A stretch of DNA of 64,000 bases from Methylobacterium sp. DB0501 (GCF_011043735.1 NZ_JAAKGV010000002.1:248001-312000); one strand, 5' to 3'; shown: positions 46,894-56,065, counted from the first letter of the stretch. Program-made: numbers and translations. Notes: a model not told the origin generated them from the letters alone.

Positions 46894-48117
46894 GTGGAGA
46901 CGAGGGTGCACGCGCAGACGATCGGACGGCGGGGCGGACCGGCCGAGGATCTCCAGGCAGGGGATCCCCGGTCCGGAAGGCTGCCGGAGCGCGCCGATGT
47001 GGCGGTGATCGGCGCAGGGCTGATCGGGCTGTCGGTGGCGTGGCGTCTCGCCAAGGGCGGTCTGGCGGTCGCGGTGATCGAGCGCGGGCGGGCCGGCGAC
47101 GGTGCCAGCCTCGCCGCCACCGGCATGCTGGCCGCCGCCGCCGAGCACGAGCCCGGGGCCGAGGCCCTGTCGCCGCTCTGCCTCGAGAGCCAGCGCCTCT
47201 GGCACCCGTTCCGCGATGAGCTGGAGGCCGAATCGGGCCTCACCGTCGATTATCGCCGCGAGGGCACCCTCGTCATCGCCCTCGGCCGCGACGAGGTCGA
47301 GCGCCTGCGCTTCCGCCACGACCTCCAGCGCCGCGACGGGCTCAGGGCCGAGTGGCTGTCCGGTCCGGCGGTGCGCGCCCGCGAGCCGGGCCTGCGCCCT
47401 ACCGTCACCGCCGGCCTGTTTTGCCCCGAGGACCATCAGGTCGATCCCGCCCGGGTGATGGCGGCCCTGCGCGGGGCGTTCCGCGCCGCCGGCGGGCGGC
47501 TGATCGAGGGCTGCACCGTCACGGCGCTCACCCGCGAGGCCGGTCGGGTCACCGGCCTCGAGACCACGTCGGGTCCCCTGCGCGCCGGCACGGTGGTGCT
47601 GGCCTCCGGCGCCTGGGCCGGGGAGGGGAGCCTCGTGCCGGATCTCGCGCTCCCGGTGCGCCCGCTCAAGGGGCAGTCGATGGCCCTGCAGATGACGCCG
47701 CGCAGCGGCTCCCTCTCCCACGTGGTCTGGACCGAGCAGGTCCACATGGCACCGAAGGGCGACGGCATGCTGATCGTCGGCGCCACCGTCGAGGAGACCG
47801 GCTTCGATCCGCACCTCACCGCCGGCGGCCTCTACGCCCTGCTGGAGGGCGCCCGGCGCGCCCTGCCGGGGGTGGAGGAGATGCAGGTCTCAGGCGTCTG
47901 GAGCGGCTTTCGCCCGACCTCGGACGACGACGCCCCGATCCTCGGCGAGGCCCTTCCCGGCCTCGTGCTGGCCGCCGGCCACCACCGCAACGGCTACCTC
48001 CTCGCCCCGGTCACCGCCGAGGCCGTCTCCACCCTGATCCTGCGCGGCGAGACGCTGCCGGTGGCGGCGCCCTTCGGCCTCGCCCGGTTCGCCCGCACCC
48101 CCGGAGAACCCGCATGA
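46894..48117 (+). CDS. thiO: Glycine oxidase ThiO
   Basis: A 407-residue FAD enzyme that oxidises glycine to dehydroglycine, needed for the thiazole of thiamine in aerobes. The FAD-binding motif DVAVIGAGLIGLSVAWRLAKGG starts near residue 35. DHQVDPARVMAAL and SGVWSGFRPTSDDDAPILGE are family features. GTG 46894 is the longest start; GTG 46906 has a better-placed GGAGACGAGG site and may be real. It is the first gene behind the TPP riboswitch and its stop overlaps the thiS start (ATGA). Confidence 0.92.
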   Translation: METRVHAQTIGRRGGPAEDLQAGDPRSGRLPERADVAVIGAGLIGLSVAWRLAKGGLAVAVIERGRAGDGASLAATGMLAAAAEHEPGAEALSPLCLESQRLWHPFRDELEAESGLTVDYRREGTLVIALGRDEVERLRFRHDLQRRDGLRAEWLSGPAVRAREPGLRPTVTAGLFCPEDHQVDPARVMAALRGAFRAAGGRLIEGCTVTALTREAGRVTGLETTSGPLRAGTVVLASGAWAGEGSLVPDLALPVRPLKGQSMALQMTPRSGSLSHVVWTEQVHMAPKGDGMLIVGATVEETGFDPHLTAGGLYALLEGARRALPGVEEMQVSGVWSGFRPTSDDDAPILGEALPGLVLAAGHHRNGYLLAPVTAEAVSTLILRGETLPVAAPFGLARFARTPGEPA

Positions 48118-48326
48118 AGCTCCTCGTCAACGGCGAGCCCCGCGACAGCGAGGCCGCCACCCTCGACGCCCTCTGGCGCGACGAGACCGCCGACCTCGAC
48201 CTGGCGGGGCCACAGGGCTTCGCCATCGCGCTCAACGGCGCGGTGGTGCGCCAGCGCGACTGGGCGGGCACGGCGCTCGCCGAGGGCGACCGCGTCGAGA
48301 TCGTGCGCGCCATGCAGGGCGGCTAG
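48114..48326 (+). CDS. thiS: Thiamine biosynthesis sulfur carrier ThiS
   Basis: A 70-residue ubiquitin-like protein ending in the required Gly-Gly (VRAMQGG). The C-terminal glycine is adenylated and converted to thiocarboxylate, donating sulfur to ThiG. MKLLVNGEPRD...ALNGAVVRQRDW..LAEGDRVEIV matches the family throughout. Its ATG overlaps the thiO stop, and thiG starts 24 bp after it. Confidence 0.94.
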   Translation: MKLLVNGEPRDSEAATLDALWRDETADLDLAGPQGFAIALNGAVVRQRDWAGTALAEGDRVEIVRAMQGG

Positions 48327-48350
48327 GCCCCAGACATCCGGAGACATCCC

Positions 48351-49130
48351 ATGACCGACACCCCCGACGACCCGTTCGTCATCGCCGGCACGACCCTGTC
48401 CTCGCGCCTCCTCATCGGTACTGCCGGCTACCCGACCCAGGCCCTCATGAGCGAGGCGGTGCGGGCGAGCGGCGCCGAGGTGGTGACGGTCTCGATCCGC
48501 CGCATCTCGCTCCACGGCCACGGCTCGGACACCGTGGCGCGGCTGAAGGGCGCCCGCTTCCTGCCCAACACCGCCGGCTGCGAGACCGCCCGCGACGCCG
48601 TGATGACGGCGGAGCTGGCCCGCGAGGCGATGGGCACCAACTGGATCAAGGTCGAGGTAATCGGCGACCGCGAGACGCTCTATCCCGACGTCGCCGAGAC
48701 GATCGAGGCCACCCGCCAGCTGGTCGAAGCCGGCTTCACGGTGCTGCCCTACTGCAACGACGATCCCGTCGTGTGCAGCCGGCTCGCCGATCTGGGCGCC
48801 GCCGCGGTGATGCCGATGGGTTCGTTGATCGGCTCCGGCATGGGGGTGGCCAACCCGGCCAACCTCGAACTGATCTGCCGGCGCTCGCCCGTCCCGGTGA
48901 TCGTGGACGCCGGCATCGGCACCGCCTCCGACGCCGTGATCGCGATGGAGCTGGGGGCCGCCGCAGTGCTTCTCAACACCGCCGTCGCCAAGGCCGACGA
49001 CCCGGTCCGGATGGCCGGCGCCATGCGCCACGCCGTCGAAGCCGGCCGCCTCGCGCATCTGGCCGGCCGCATCCCGCGCCGCGCCCGGGCCGAGCCGTCG
49101 AGCCCGCAGCTCGGCCTCGTCGGCTCGTGA
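48351..49130 (+). CDS. thiG: Thiazole synthase ThiG
   Basis: A 259-residue TIM-barrel enzyme that condenses DXP, dehydroglycine and ThiS thiocarboxylate into the thiazole phosphate. K100 in [12 protein letters not shown] is the Schiff-base lysine. [17 protein letters not shown] and [21 protein letters not shown] are typical. The stop overlaps the thiE start (GTGA). Confidence 0.96.
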   Translation: MTDTPDDPFVIAGTTLSSRLLIGTAGYPTQALMSEAVRASGAEVVTVSIRRISLHGHGSDTVARLKGARFLPNTAGCETARDAVMTAELAREAMGTNWIKVEVIGDRETLYPDVAETIEATRQLVEAGFTVLPYCNDDPVVCSRLADLGAAAVMPMGSLIGSGMGVANPANLELICRRSPVPVIVDAGIGTASDAVIAMELGAAAVLLNTAVAKADDPVRMAGAMRHAVEAGRLAHLAGRIPRRARAEPSSPQLGLVGS

Positions 49131-49723
49131 GCCTGCCCGCCCGCCTGCTGATCGTCACCGACCGGCACGGCTGCCCGGAGCCCCTGGCCGATCGCGTCGC
49201 CGCCTGCCTCGCGGCGGGCGCCCGCTGGATCTGGCTGCGCGACCGCGACCTGCCGGAGGCGGAGCGCGCGGCCTTGGCCGAGAACCTGGCCGGGCAGGTG
49301 GCGCGGGTCGGCGGGGCGCTCACCATCGGCCGCGACGTCGAACTGGCGGCCCGGGTCGGCGCGGCCGGCGTCCAGCTCGGCGCGGCGGCGGACGTGGCGC
49401 CGGCCCGGGCGCGGCTGGGGCGGGGCGCCCTGCTCGGCGTCTCCGCGCATTCCATGGGCGAGGTGCGGGCCGCGCGGGAGGCGGGGGCGGATTACGCGAC
49501 CCTCAGCCCGATCTTTCTGACCGCCAGCAAGCCGGGCTACGGGCCGGCCTTGGGGGTGGATGCTGTGCGTGAGGCGGCCGCACGCCTGCCGGTCGTGGCC
49601 CTCGGCGGCATCGACCCGACGACGGCCCCGTCCTGCCGCGAGGCTGGCGCCGCCGCCGTGGCGGTGATGGGGGCGGTGATGCGGGCGCCGGAGGTCGGGA
49701 CGCTGATCCCGGCCCTCGCCTGA
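49127..49723 (+). CDS. thiE: Thiamine-phosphate synthase ThiE-like
   Basis: A 198-residue protein that should join the pyrimidine (HMP-PP) and thiazole phosphate moieties. RLLIVTDRH at the start, WIWLRDRDL with pyrophosphate-binding Arg, [35 protein letters not shown] and VVALGGI are the ThiE pattern. The usual pyrimidine-binding region ([15 protein letters not shown]) is somewhat diverged, as in TenI, a ThiE homologue that aromatises thiazole. ThiE is preferred but TenI is a real alternative. The GTG start overlaps thiG. Confidence 0.85.
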   Translation: MSLPARLLIVTDRHGCPEPLADRVAACLAAGARWIWLRDRDLPEAERAALAENLAGQVARVGGALTIGRDVELAARVGAAGVQLGAAADVAPARARLGRGALLGVSAHSMGEVRAAREAGADYATLSPIFLTASKPGYGPALGVDAVREAAARLPVVALGGIDPTTAPSCREAGAAAVAVMGAVMRAPEVGTLIPALA

Positions 49724-50096
49724 CACTGCTCCTCCATCTCGGACAACCGCTTCGCCTCCCACCCCTTTCCCGGATCTCCTTCCGCTGACGCTTCAGTCGT
49801 CCGGGAAAGGGCGTAGCGCCTCACCTCCCCGCACCCTCGCCCTGATCCGCTGCCGCACCCGCCGCCATCGGCCCTGCTCGACCGCCCGGATGCGGACCCA
49901 CTGCGCGCTCCTCCCGGAACGCCCGGCCGGACGGATCCTCCTGCAGCATCGCCTCGGCGAGTGCGCCGATGGCGGCGCGCGAGATCAGCCGGGGGAGGAT
50001 GAACCCTTCGACGAGCGCCCAGCCACTAGCATTGCACATCAGAGATGAAAAAAATGACTCTGCACAGCAAGCTGAGGCGCTCTGTCTGGTCAAAAT
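49724..50096. other. Intergenic region left of the integrated element
   Basis: No gene is supported between thiE and the tRNA remnant. It is native chromosomal DNA that lay 3' of the original tRNA-Leu(UAA) gene. The composition becomes noticeably AT-rich in the last ~60 bp. Confidence 0.4.
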
Positions 50097-50150
50097 TGGT
50101 GCGGACGGCGGGACTCGAACCCGCACGACCAGAGGTCGCAAGATTTTAAG
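50097..50150 (-). pseudogene. 3' fragment of tRNA-Leu (UAA); probable attachment core
   Basis: On the minus strand this reads as the anticodon loop CTTAAAA (anticodon TAA), the 3' half of the anticodon stem TCTTG, a long variable arm, the T-arm GGTTCGAGTCC, the acceptor strand CGTCCGC and an encoded ACCA end. No 5' half follows: the bases before the loop (CAGTT) cannot pair with TCTTG. This is what integration of an element into the 3' half of a tRNA gene leaves at one end. The ~54-bp segment is thus the likely att core (inference). Confidence 0.85.
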
Positions 50151-50317
50151 AACTGTGATGGGGGCTAACACAGCCTCACAGTGGATCCCATCACCCGGCC
50201 TCAAACCCCTTGCAGCATTTAGCTTTCTTGTCGGGAAGCGCCACTCAGGGTAACACTGTCAAACACGCCTTAACGGGCGTTTTGGCATACCCCCGTGTTA
50301 CCCCTGGAGCGCATCTC

Positions 50318-51550
50318 GTGACAGCGAAGGTGCTCACCGTGCAAAGTGTAGAACGACACAAGCCGAACCCGGAGCGGCGGCTTGAAATTCCGGATGCGAC
50401 GCTGCCCGGGTTCTACTTGGTCGTGCAGCCGAGCGGGGCGAAGTCGTGGGCGGTGCGCTACCGCATCAACGGGCAGCCCCGGAAGTACACCATCGGCGCC
50501 TATCCGCTGTTCGATCTAGGGGCAGCACGAGCACGTGCCCGCGAGGCGCTGCAGATGGTCGCCCTGGGCCGTGATCCATTCGTGGAGAAGAAAGCCGCCG
50601 CCGCTGCAGCTCGCGTCGCCGAGAAGGATCGCGTTGCGCACGTCGCGACGATCTACGTGGACCGGCATCTAAAGCCGAATGCAAAGCCGGGCTACGCCGA
50701 GACAGCCGCAGCGCTGATCACCAACCACGTGCTGCCATGTTGGGGTGAGCGCCGGATCGGTGACATTGGCCGAGCAGATGTCGTCGCGCTGGTTGATAGC
50801 CTCACCGACAAGGGCATGACCACCGGCGCCAACCGCGTGTTCGCCACCACGCGAGCGATGTTTAACTTCGCACTCGCCCGGGGGATGATCCCAACCACAC
50901 CGTTCCTCGGCCTTAAGCCGCCCTTGGCGGAGACCAGCCGCGATCGCGTGCTGACCGATGCCGAAGTTAGGCTCGTCTGGAAGGCAGCGGAGGCGGTCGG
51001 CTTCCCGTTCGGCCCGATGGTCCAACTGCTCCTCCTTACCGGCCAGCGGCGCGATGAGGTCGGCAAGATGGTCTGGCCGGAGCTGGACGGCTTGGTCTGG
51101 ACCATCCCGGCGGTGCGAACGAAAAATTCCCTTGAGCACGTCGTGCCGCTGTCGCCGCAGGCTCGCGCGATCCTCGACGCAGCCCCTCGCATCGTGGGTG
51201 CCGGCTTCGTCTTCACGCGGAGCGGTACCGCGCCGGCGGCGGACTACTCCGCCGGTAAGAAGCGCCTGGACTCTGCCATGCTGACGATCGCCAACAAGGA
51301 GGCCGCCCAGCAGGGGAGGGACCCAAAGGCCGTCAGCATGCCGCCTTGGCGCCTTCACGATCTGCGCCGCACCTGCAGCTCGGGCATGGCACGGCTCAAG
51401 GTCACCCCGCATGTTATCGAAGCGGTGCTGAACCACCGCTCTGGGACGATCAGCGGCGTCGCCGCCGTTTATAACCGCTACGCTTACCTCGACGAGAAGC
51501 GGGCGGCGCTGGAGATGTGGGCGCAGCATATCGCGAGGCTTGCAGAATGA
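50318..51550 (+). CDS. int: Tyrosine-type integrase (phage P4/DUF4102 type)
   Basis: About 410 residues. The N-terminal DUF4102-like arm-binding domain is seen in RRLEIPDATLPGFYLVVQPSGAKSW-type sequence and GAYPLFDLGAARARAREAL. A core-binding domain follows at ~105-205. The catalytic domain has R244 (TGQRRDE), H347-x-x-R350 (LHDLRR), H373 (LNHRSG) and Y385 (VYNRYAY). Start GTG 50318 follows a TGGAGC motif; the frame stays open to 50,210. It sits next to the tRNA-Leu fragment, which is the expected target of this integrase class. The next gene overlaps its stop (ATGA). Confidence 0.93.
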   Translation: MTAKVLTVQSVERHKPNPERRLEIPDATLPGFYLVVQPSGAKSWAVRYRINGQPRKYTIGAYPLFDLGAARARAREALQMVALGRDPFVEKKAAAAAARVAEKDRVAHVATIYVDRHLKPNAKPGYAETAAALITNHVLPCWGERRIGDIGRADVVALVDSLTDKGMTTGANRVFATTRAMFNFALARGMIPTTPFLGLKPPLAETSRDRVLTDAEVRLVWKAAEAVGFPFGPMVQLLLLTGQRRDEVGKMVWPELDGLVWTIPAVRTKNSLEHVVPLSPQARAILDAAPRIVGAGFVFTRSGTAPAADYSAGKKRLDSAMLTIANKEAAQQGRDPKAVSMPPWRLHDLRRTCSSGMARLKVTPHVIEAVLNHRSGTISGVAAVYNRYAYLDEKRAALEMWAQHIARLAE

Positions 51551-52428
51551 GCGGTTTGACAATTGGGAACTTCGGAGCTTTTAGGGAACAGCTGCTCCAG
51601 AGCGCGAAATGGGCATCGCGGCAACAGCCAAATATAAGGGCTGATATAATTAGAACTATTATTAAGAATAGTACTTTTGACGATCACTCAGCCTTGATTT
51701 TTGACTATTCATTTGAGTTGGTTTCTGAGGCGGAAATATTTGAGGCTGCCTATTCGGATGTTAGTGGCTCTGAATATTTTCAAGGATGGCTTCAGGACGA
51801 GTGTGAAGATATCAATCGGACAATCGACCTTCTAGCTTTGCATCTTGCCAAGCAGGCGGAAACCGGTGCGGATTGGCGCGTTGCTCATAAAGAATTCCGT
51901 GACGGAAGCCTCGCCGTCAAGTTGCGCAGCGCTTTCATATCAGCCGCTAAATCGAAGTGCGATTGGATATCATGCAGTGACACTAGGATAGAATTCCACA
52001 ATCGCTGGCTTAATGAATTTATCAACTTCGGACCTAAATATAGCCCGGTCGAGATCCAAGTGAAGCGTCTCTCTGCAATCAAGTGGATGTGCGAACAGCC
52101 CTGGTACGCAATATATGTTCCCGACGCTATGCGGTGTATTGTTTCTCCATCAGGCGCAAATCCGAAAAAACAAGCAGATAAAAAAATTGAGACGCCACTT
52201 CCTGCGATAAACAACCGGAAGCCTGGTCGTGGAAAAGACTCAGGACTGCAAAGAAAAGATCGATTATTATTCCCAAAGATTGATGAGATGCTGAAAAATG
52301 GACAGGCATCGTCACCTAATCGTGCCGCTATTATGATCGGTCCTGAAATTGCAGGTCCCGGCACGCTGGAAAACCGCGCGCTAAGAGTGGCGAGGCTCTA
52401 CAGAAGAGAGCGCAAGCGGCCGTCATAG
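51547..52428 (+). CDS. Unknown AT-rich protein coupled to the integrase
   Basis: A 293-residue protein whose ATG overlaps the integrase stop, so both are probably translated together. The DNA is markedly richer in A+T and uses A/T-ending codons, unlike all chromosomal genes here. No signal peptide or membrane segment. The C-terminal ~65 residues (KDRLLFPKIDEMLKNGQASSPNRAAI...ENRALRVARLYRRER) look like a helical DNA-binding tail of the kind I have seen on small proteins of integrative elements. No family name can be given. Candidate roles are integration accessory factor or cargo. Confidence 0.7.
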   Translation: MSGLTIGNFGAFREQLLQSAKWASRQQPNIRADIIRTIIKNSTFDDHSALIFDYSFELVSEAEIFEAAYSDVSGSEYFQGWLQDECEDINRTIDLLALHLAKQAETGADWRVAHKEFRDGSLAVKLRSAFISAAKSKCDWISCSDTRIEFHNRWLNEFINFGPKYSPVEIQVKRLSAIKWMCEQPWYAIYVPDAMRCIVSPSGANPKKQADKKIETPLPAINNRKPGRGKDSGLQRKDRLLFPKIDEMLKNGQASSPNRAAIMIGPEIAGPGTLENRALRVARLYRRERKRPS

Positions 52429-52542
52429 CTGTTGGAGAGAAACGAATTGAAAGTCAGCTTCATATTTCGCTTCATTCAAATTCAATGACTTAGCCAAACA
52501 TCTGATCATGATGGCGAGCGTCCCCTAACGAGGAGCGACGCG

Positions 52543-52758
52543 ATGCCACTTGATAAGACTAGCCAAGCAGGGGAGCTGCTGCCGGCACTCCACGTGCGGC
52601 AGCGGTACAACATTAGCGACATGACGCTTTGGCGCTGGGAAAAAGATCCTAAGCTGCAATTTCCTGCGCCCATCCGGATCAACGGGCGCCGTTACTGGCG
52701 CTTGGCTGACCTTCAGGGCTTTGAACTTCGCCAGTCCTCGCAGCGGGAGGCCGCGTAA
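52543..52758 (+). CDS. AlpA-like helix-turn-helix regulator/excisionase
   Basis: A 71-residue protein. HVRQRYNISDMTLWRWEKDPKLQFPAPIRINGRRYWRLADLQGF is the winged-helix pattern of AlpA and prophage excisionases, and this is nearly the whole protein. Such proteins activate or assist excision by the neighbouring integrase. A strong GAGGAG site precedes the ATG, and a 114-bp AT-rich gap before it probably holds the promoter of the whole early gene run. Confidence 0.82.
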   Translation: MPLDKTSQAGELLPALHVRQRYNISDMTLWRWEKDPKLQFPAPIRINGRRYWRLADLQGFELRQSSQREAA

Positions 52759-52763
52759 CGCTT

Positions 52764-52967
52764 ATGGCTATGAACGTCGAAGCCCGCGCGGCGGTGGCAC
52801 GCCGGCGGGCCTCGGAAAGTGTCTGCATAGCGGCTGACCTCTCCGAAGTAGCGCAAATTGCCTCGCAAATCCAGATCCGGCGCATCTTGGGCCGGTTCGA
52901 TTTCAGCCCCGAACTCGCTCGCGTCGCTGCGGAGCTAGCGTTCACCACGACCGGGAGGCGCGCATGA
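52764..52967 (+). CDS. Small phage-type protein of unknown function
   Basis: 67 residues, basic at the N-terminus then helical (CIAADLSEVAQIASQIQIRRILGRF). It starts 5 bp after the AlpA-like gene and overlaps the next gene by 4 bp (ATGA). No family recognised. Confidence 0.6.
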   Translation: MAMNVEARAAVARRRASESVCIAADLSEVAQIASQIQIRRILGRFDFSPELARVAAELAFTTTGRRA

Positions 52968-53263
52968 GCGCCCCCACCACCGCACTCCGGCCGGCCGATC
53001 GATATGGACCGTGGGCCGACGGACTGAGCACGGCCGAGCGCCGCGCCCGTCTCAGATGTCTGAGAACGATTGTGCATCTTGTCTGCGGCAGCCACGGCGC
53101 TGATCTGGCCGCGACGCTGGAGCAGGCGGAATACGATGGCGATGCCCTCCGACGCTCTGTCGATCAGCTGGCGCAGCTCGCCTCCCTAGACCGCCGGAAG
53201 GTGCTGACGACGTTCGCGACGCTGCACCGCCGGCGCGCGCCGAACCGGGGGAGCGAGCCATGA
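52964..53263 (+). CDS. Small phage-type protein of unknown function
   Basis: 99 residues, helical, with two Cys (RLRCLRTIVHLVCGSHG). Both ends overlap neighbours in ATGA, indicating a translational cascade. No family recognised. Confidence 0.6.
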   Translation: MSAPTTALRPADRYGPWADGLSTAERRARLRCLRTIVHLVCGSHGADLAATLEQAEYDGDALRRSVDQLAQLASLDRRKVLTTFATLHRRRAPNRGSEP

Positions 53264-53496
53264 ACGCGCCTCTCCGGAACACCGATCACACCGCCCACGG
53301 CAGCCCCGAGATGCTGCGCGAGAGCGCGGCAGAGTGCTTGAGCATGGTCAACTTCTACACCGGTATGGCGGTCGACTACGCGGCTGCCACCGACGATGTC
53401 GGGCTCAACTATGCGACCCGCCAAGCCGTCGCCGCCATGCGCCAAGCCATCGGCATCCTCGGGATGCTTCGTGCCACGCAGGAGGCCCGGCGATGA
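53260..53496 (+). CDS. Small phage-type protein of unknown function
   Basis: 78 residues. The helical middle (MLRESAAECLSMVNFYTGMAVDYA) is reminiscent of small proteins found before prophage replication genes. It overlaps both neighbours in ATGA. No family recognised. Confidence 0.6.
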   Translation: MNAPLRNTDHTAHGSPEMLRESAAECLSMVNFYTGMAVDYAAATDDVGLNYATRQAVAAMRQAIGILGMLRATQEARR

Positions 53497-54266
53497 CTGC
53501 GGCTTTCCAAGTAGAGGCTCCTTCCCTGCCTGCGGCCCTCGCGCCCATGATGGCTGAGCGCCGGTGGCTGGTGTGGAAATGGGAGCCCGATCCGAAGTCG
53601 GGCAAGCCGACAAAGGTGCCCTACCGCGCCGGTGCGCCGGACCGCCGCGCTGCCAGTGATAACCCTGCTACATGGGGGGATTTCGCTGGTGCAGCGCGGG
53701 TCGTAGCCGAGGGCAATGCGGACGGTATCGGCTACGCCCTGATGGGAAGCGAGATCGCGGCCTTCGATCTGGACGATTGCAGGGACAGTGAGACTGGACG
53801 CATCGACCGTTGGGCCCTCGACCTTATCGAGCGGGCCGGCAGCTACGTCGAGGTGACCGTCAGCGGCAGCGGCTTGCGCATCCTCGGCCGCGCGACCGGA
53901 GAGCACGAGCACCGCAACCAGGCAGTGCCGAATTCGGATGGAGCCCGGCTTGAGACGTACCGCCGGGCTAAGCGGTTCATCGTCGTTACCGGCGACGTGC
54001 TCGAAGAAGCATCCGGCGAGCTGGCAGACCTCGACACGCTGATTGACGAGATGGTGTCGAGCCTCGACGCATCCGCGAAGGCCGAGAAGGAGCGGCAGCG
54101 AGCGGAGCGCGATCGTGAGCGGCGCCAACAAATGACGCGGAACAGCGCCGGTTACGATCACTGGTTCGAGCGATCCGAGGAGCTGCCGCGCGAGCTTGAG
54201 GAGCTGATCCGGTACGGTGCCCCCGAAACTGAGCGCAGTGACCAATTCCACCACGTCGTCGGATAG
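53493..54266 (+). pseudogene. Prophage primase-polymerase-like N-terminal part, ended by in-frame TAG
   Basis: 257 residues. WLVWKWEPDPKSGKPTKVPY, NPATWGDFAGAARV, DGIGYALMGSEIAAFDLDDC (acidic residues at 91-95) and SYVEVTVSGSGLRIL...RRAKRFIVVTGD are the features of phage primase/polymerase domains preceding an AAA helicase. The TAG at 54,264-54,266 interrupts SDQFHHVVG-stop-LKDRGWSVGEIETKL, and the same frame continues without another stop to 55,643. I read this as a Trp codon TGG changed to TAG in a once continuous ~716-residue protein. Confidence 0.82.
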
Positions 54267-55643
54267 CTGAAAGACCGCGGTTGGTCGGTCGGCGAGATCG
54301 AGACGAAACTCGCAGCTCACCCGGACGGCATAGCCGAGAAGTACCAGGGGCGGCTCTGGCGCGAGGTGGAGCGATCGTTCGGCAAGACCGATGGACCGCG
54401 CGAGCGCGCCCAGTTCGGCGAGCGCCGAGAGGCTCGCCACGGCGGCGCACGTCAGGCCGAGCCGCCACAGCCAATCGAACTCCACTGGCACGGTGAGGCG
54501 GATCCGAATGCGGATCGGGCGTGGCTGATCCGGCATTTGGTGTTCGAGACCGGCAAGGGGCTGGTGGCGGGACAGTGGGGTGCCGGGAAGACCTTCGGCG
54601 TGCTCGATATGAGCGGGTCCGTGATGACCGGCGAGCCGTTCGCCGGCCGGAAGGTGATGCGCACCGGCGGCGTGCTGTTCATTGCGCCGGAGGGTGCCTT
54701 CGAGATCCCGGTTCGACTCCGGGGCGTCGTTGAGGGCAAGCTGCGGGGCGCTTCGATGGCTCGGGCTGCCGCGGGCGGTTCCCCGATCGATCCGGACAAC
54801 CTGCCGTTCGTGTGGATCGAGGAATGCCCGCCGCTTACCAAGGCCGGCAGTCTCGACCGGCTGATTGCAACCGCAAAGACCGCCGCGGCTGAGATGGACC
54901 GCCGGTTCGGTGTGCCCATCGTTCTGGTGGTGATCGACACCGTGGCTGCCGGTGCCGGGTTCGAGGACGAGAACAGCGCATCCGAGACGCAGAAGGTGAT
55001 GGACGCCATGGGGGCGCTAAGCCGGGAAACCGGCGCGTTCGTCCTCGGTGTCGATCACTTCGGCAAGGTGTCAGAGACGGGCACCCGCGGATCGTCGGCA
55101 AAGGAGGCAGCAGCCGATGTGGTGCTCGCGATGCTGGCGACCCGCAGCGAGGCTGGGGAGATCAGCAATACCCGTATGGCGGTGCGCAAAGTCCGCGGCG
55201 CCCGGAGCGGGTATGAGATCCCGTACAACCTGGAAGTCGTCACCCTCGGCGTCGACCAGGACGACGAGCCGGTAACGACGTGCATCGTCACGTGGCAGAC
55301 GCAGGCGGAGCAGGCCCCGCAGCCGACGAAGGCGAAGGAACGATGGCCGCAGTCCTTGCGCGTGTTCCGGACAGCCTTGAGCACGGTGCTGATCGATGAC
55401 GGCAAAGATGCTTGGCCGTTCGGCAGCGAGGGACCGAAGGTGCTCGCCGCTCGCGTCAGCGCCCTGAGGGATGAGTTCTGCCGCGCCTACCCGGTGTCGG
55501 GCGAGACCGCCGAGAAGCAGGCTGATGCCAAGCGCAAGGGGTTCGCTCGTGCGCTCAAGGCCGCGATGGACCGGGGCCTGATCGCTACCCGTGAAATCGG
55601 GGGCGTGGACCACGTCTGGCAGGTCCCGGACGGACAGGAATGA
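54267..55643 (+). pseudogene. RepA/RecA-like AAA ATPase (replicative helicase) part, downstream of the TAG
   Basis: Same frame as the primase-like part. The first 33 residues (LKDRGWSVGEIETKLAAHPD and on) lack a start codon; ATG 54366 could restart translation to give 425 residues. The ATPase domain has Walker A GQWGAGKT at 69-76 (from that ATG), Walker B VLVVIDTV, and later FVLGVDHFGK and GSSAKEAAADVVL. This matches hexameric RepA-like helicases of plasmids and prophages. If ATG 54366 is used, a functional helicase could still be made, so the gene may be split, not dead. Confidence 0.82.
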
Positions 55644-56065
55644 CCGCCCCCACGGACACCGGACAAACAGGACACTCTCTTAGAGATCGTGTCCTGTCCG
55701 TCCGGTTTGTCCGGTTTCTGGACATCTCGGACATCCGGGACGTTTGTCCGCTTTGTCCGGTTTGTCCGGCACGTCGAGGGCGCCCTGAGAGGTAATTGGC
55801 GCGGTCTTCGGCGCCGCTTGGCAGTGCGGATGAATATCGACAGCTTGGTCTTGGCGCGATACGCCCACAGTGGCAAAATGGAGCGCCGTCCAAGTAGCTG
55901 AGTTTCGGCGATAGGTCTGAAATCAAGGCCGCTGAGTTCGAGGGCGGCACGGGTTTAATCTCATATCCGGCAGCGCGACCAATGGGCGGCGCCGCTTCAT
56001 ACTTGACACGAGGCGCAAGCATTACATAATGTTCAACGAACGTCGAGCAATCTGTAAGGCCAGCC
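55644..56065. repeat. Repeat-rich non-coding segment: hairpin plus TTTGTCCGG repeats
   Basis: A hairpin at 55,667-55,697 has 9-bp arms (acaggacac / gtgtcctgt) with an inner tctc/gaga stem. It is followed by clustered copies of TTTGTCC(G/C)G at about 55,705-55,770 and related ggacat/gacatc words. Frames on both strands give repetitive peptides (RFVRFVR, KPDKPD) and are not called as genes. Direct repeats next to replication genes suggest an iteron-like origin or operator, which is inference. Confidence 0.55.
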
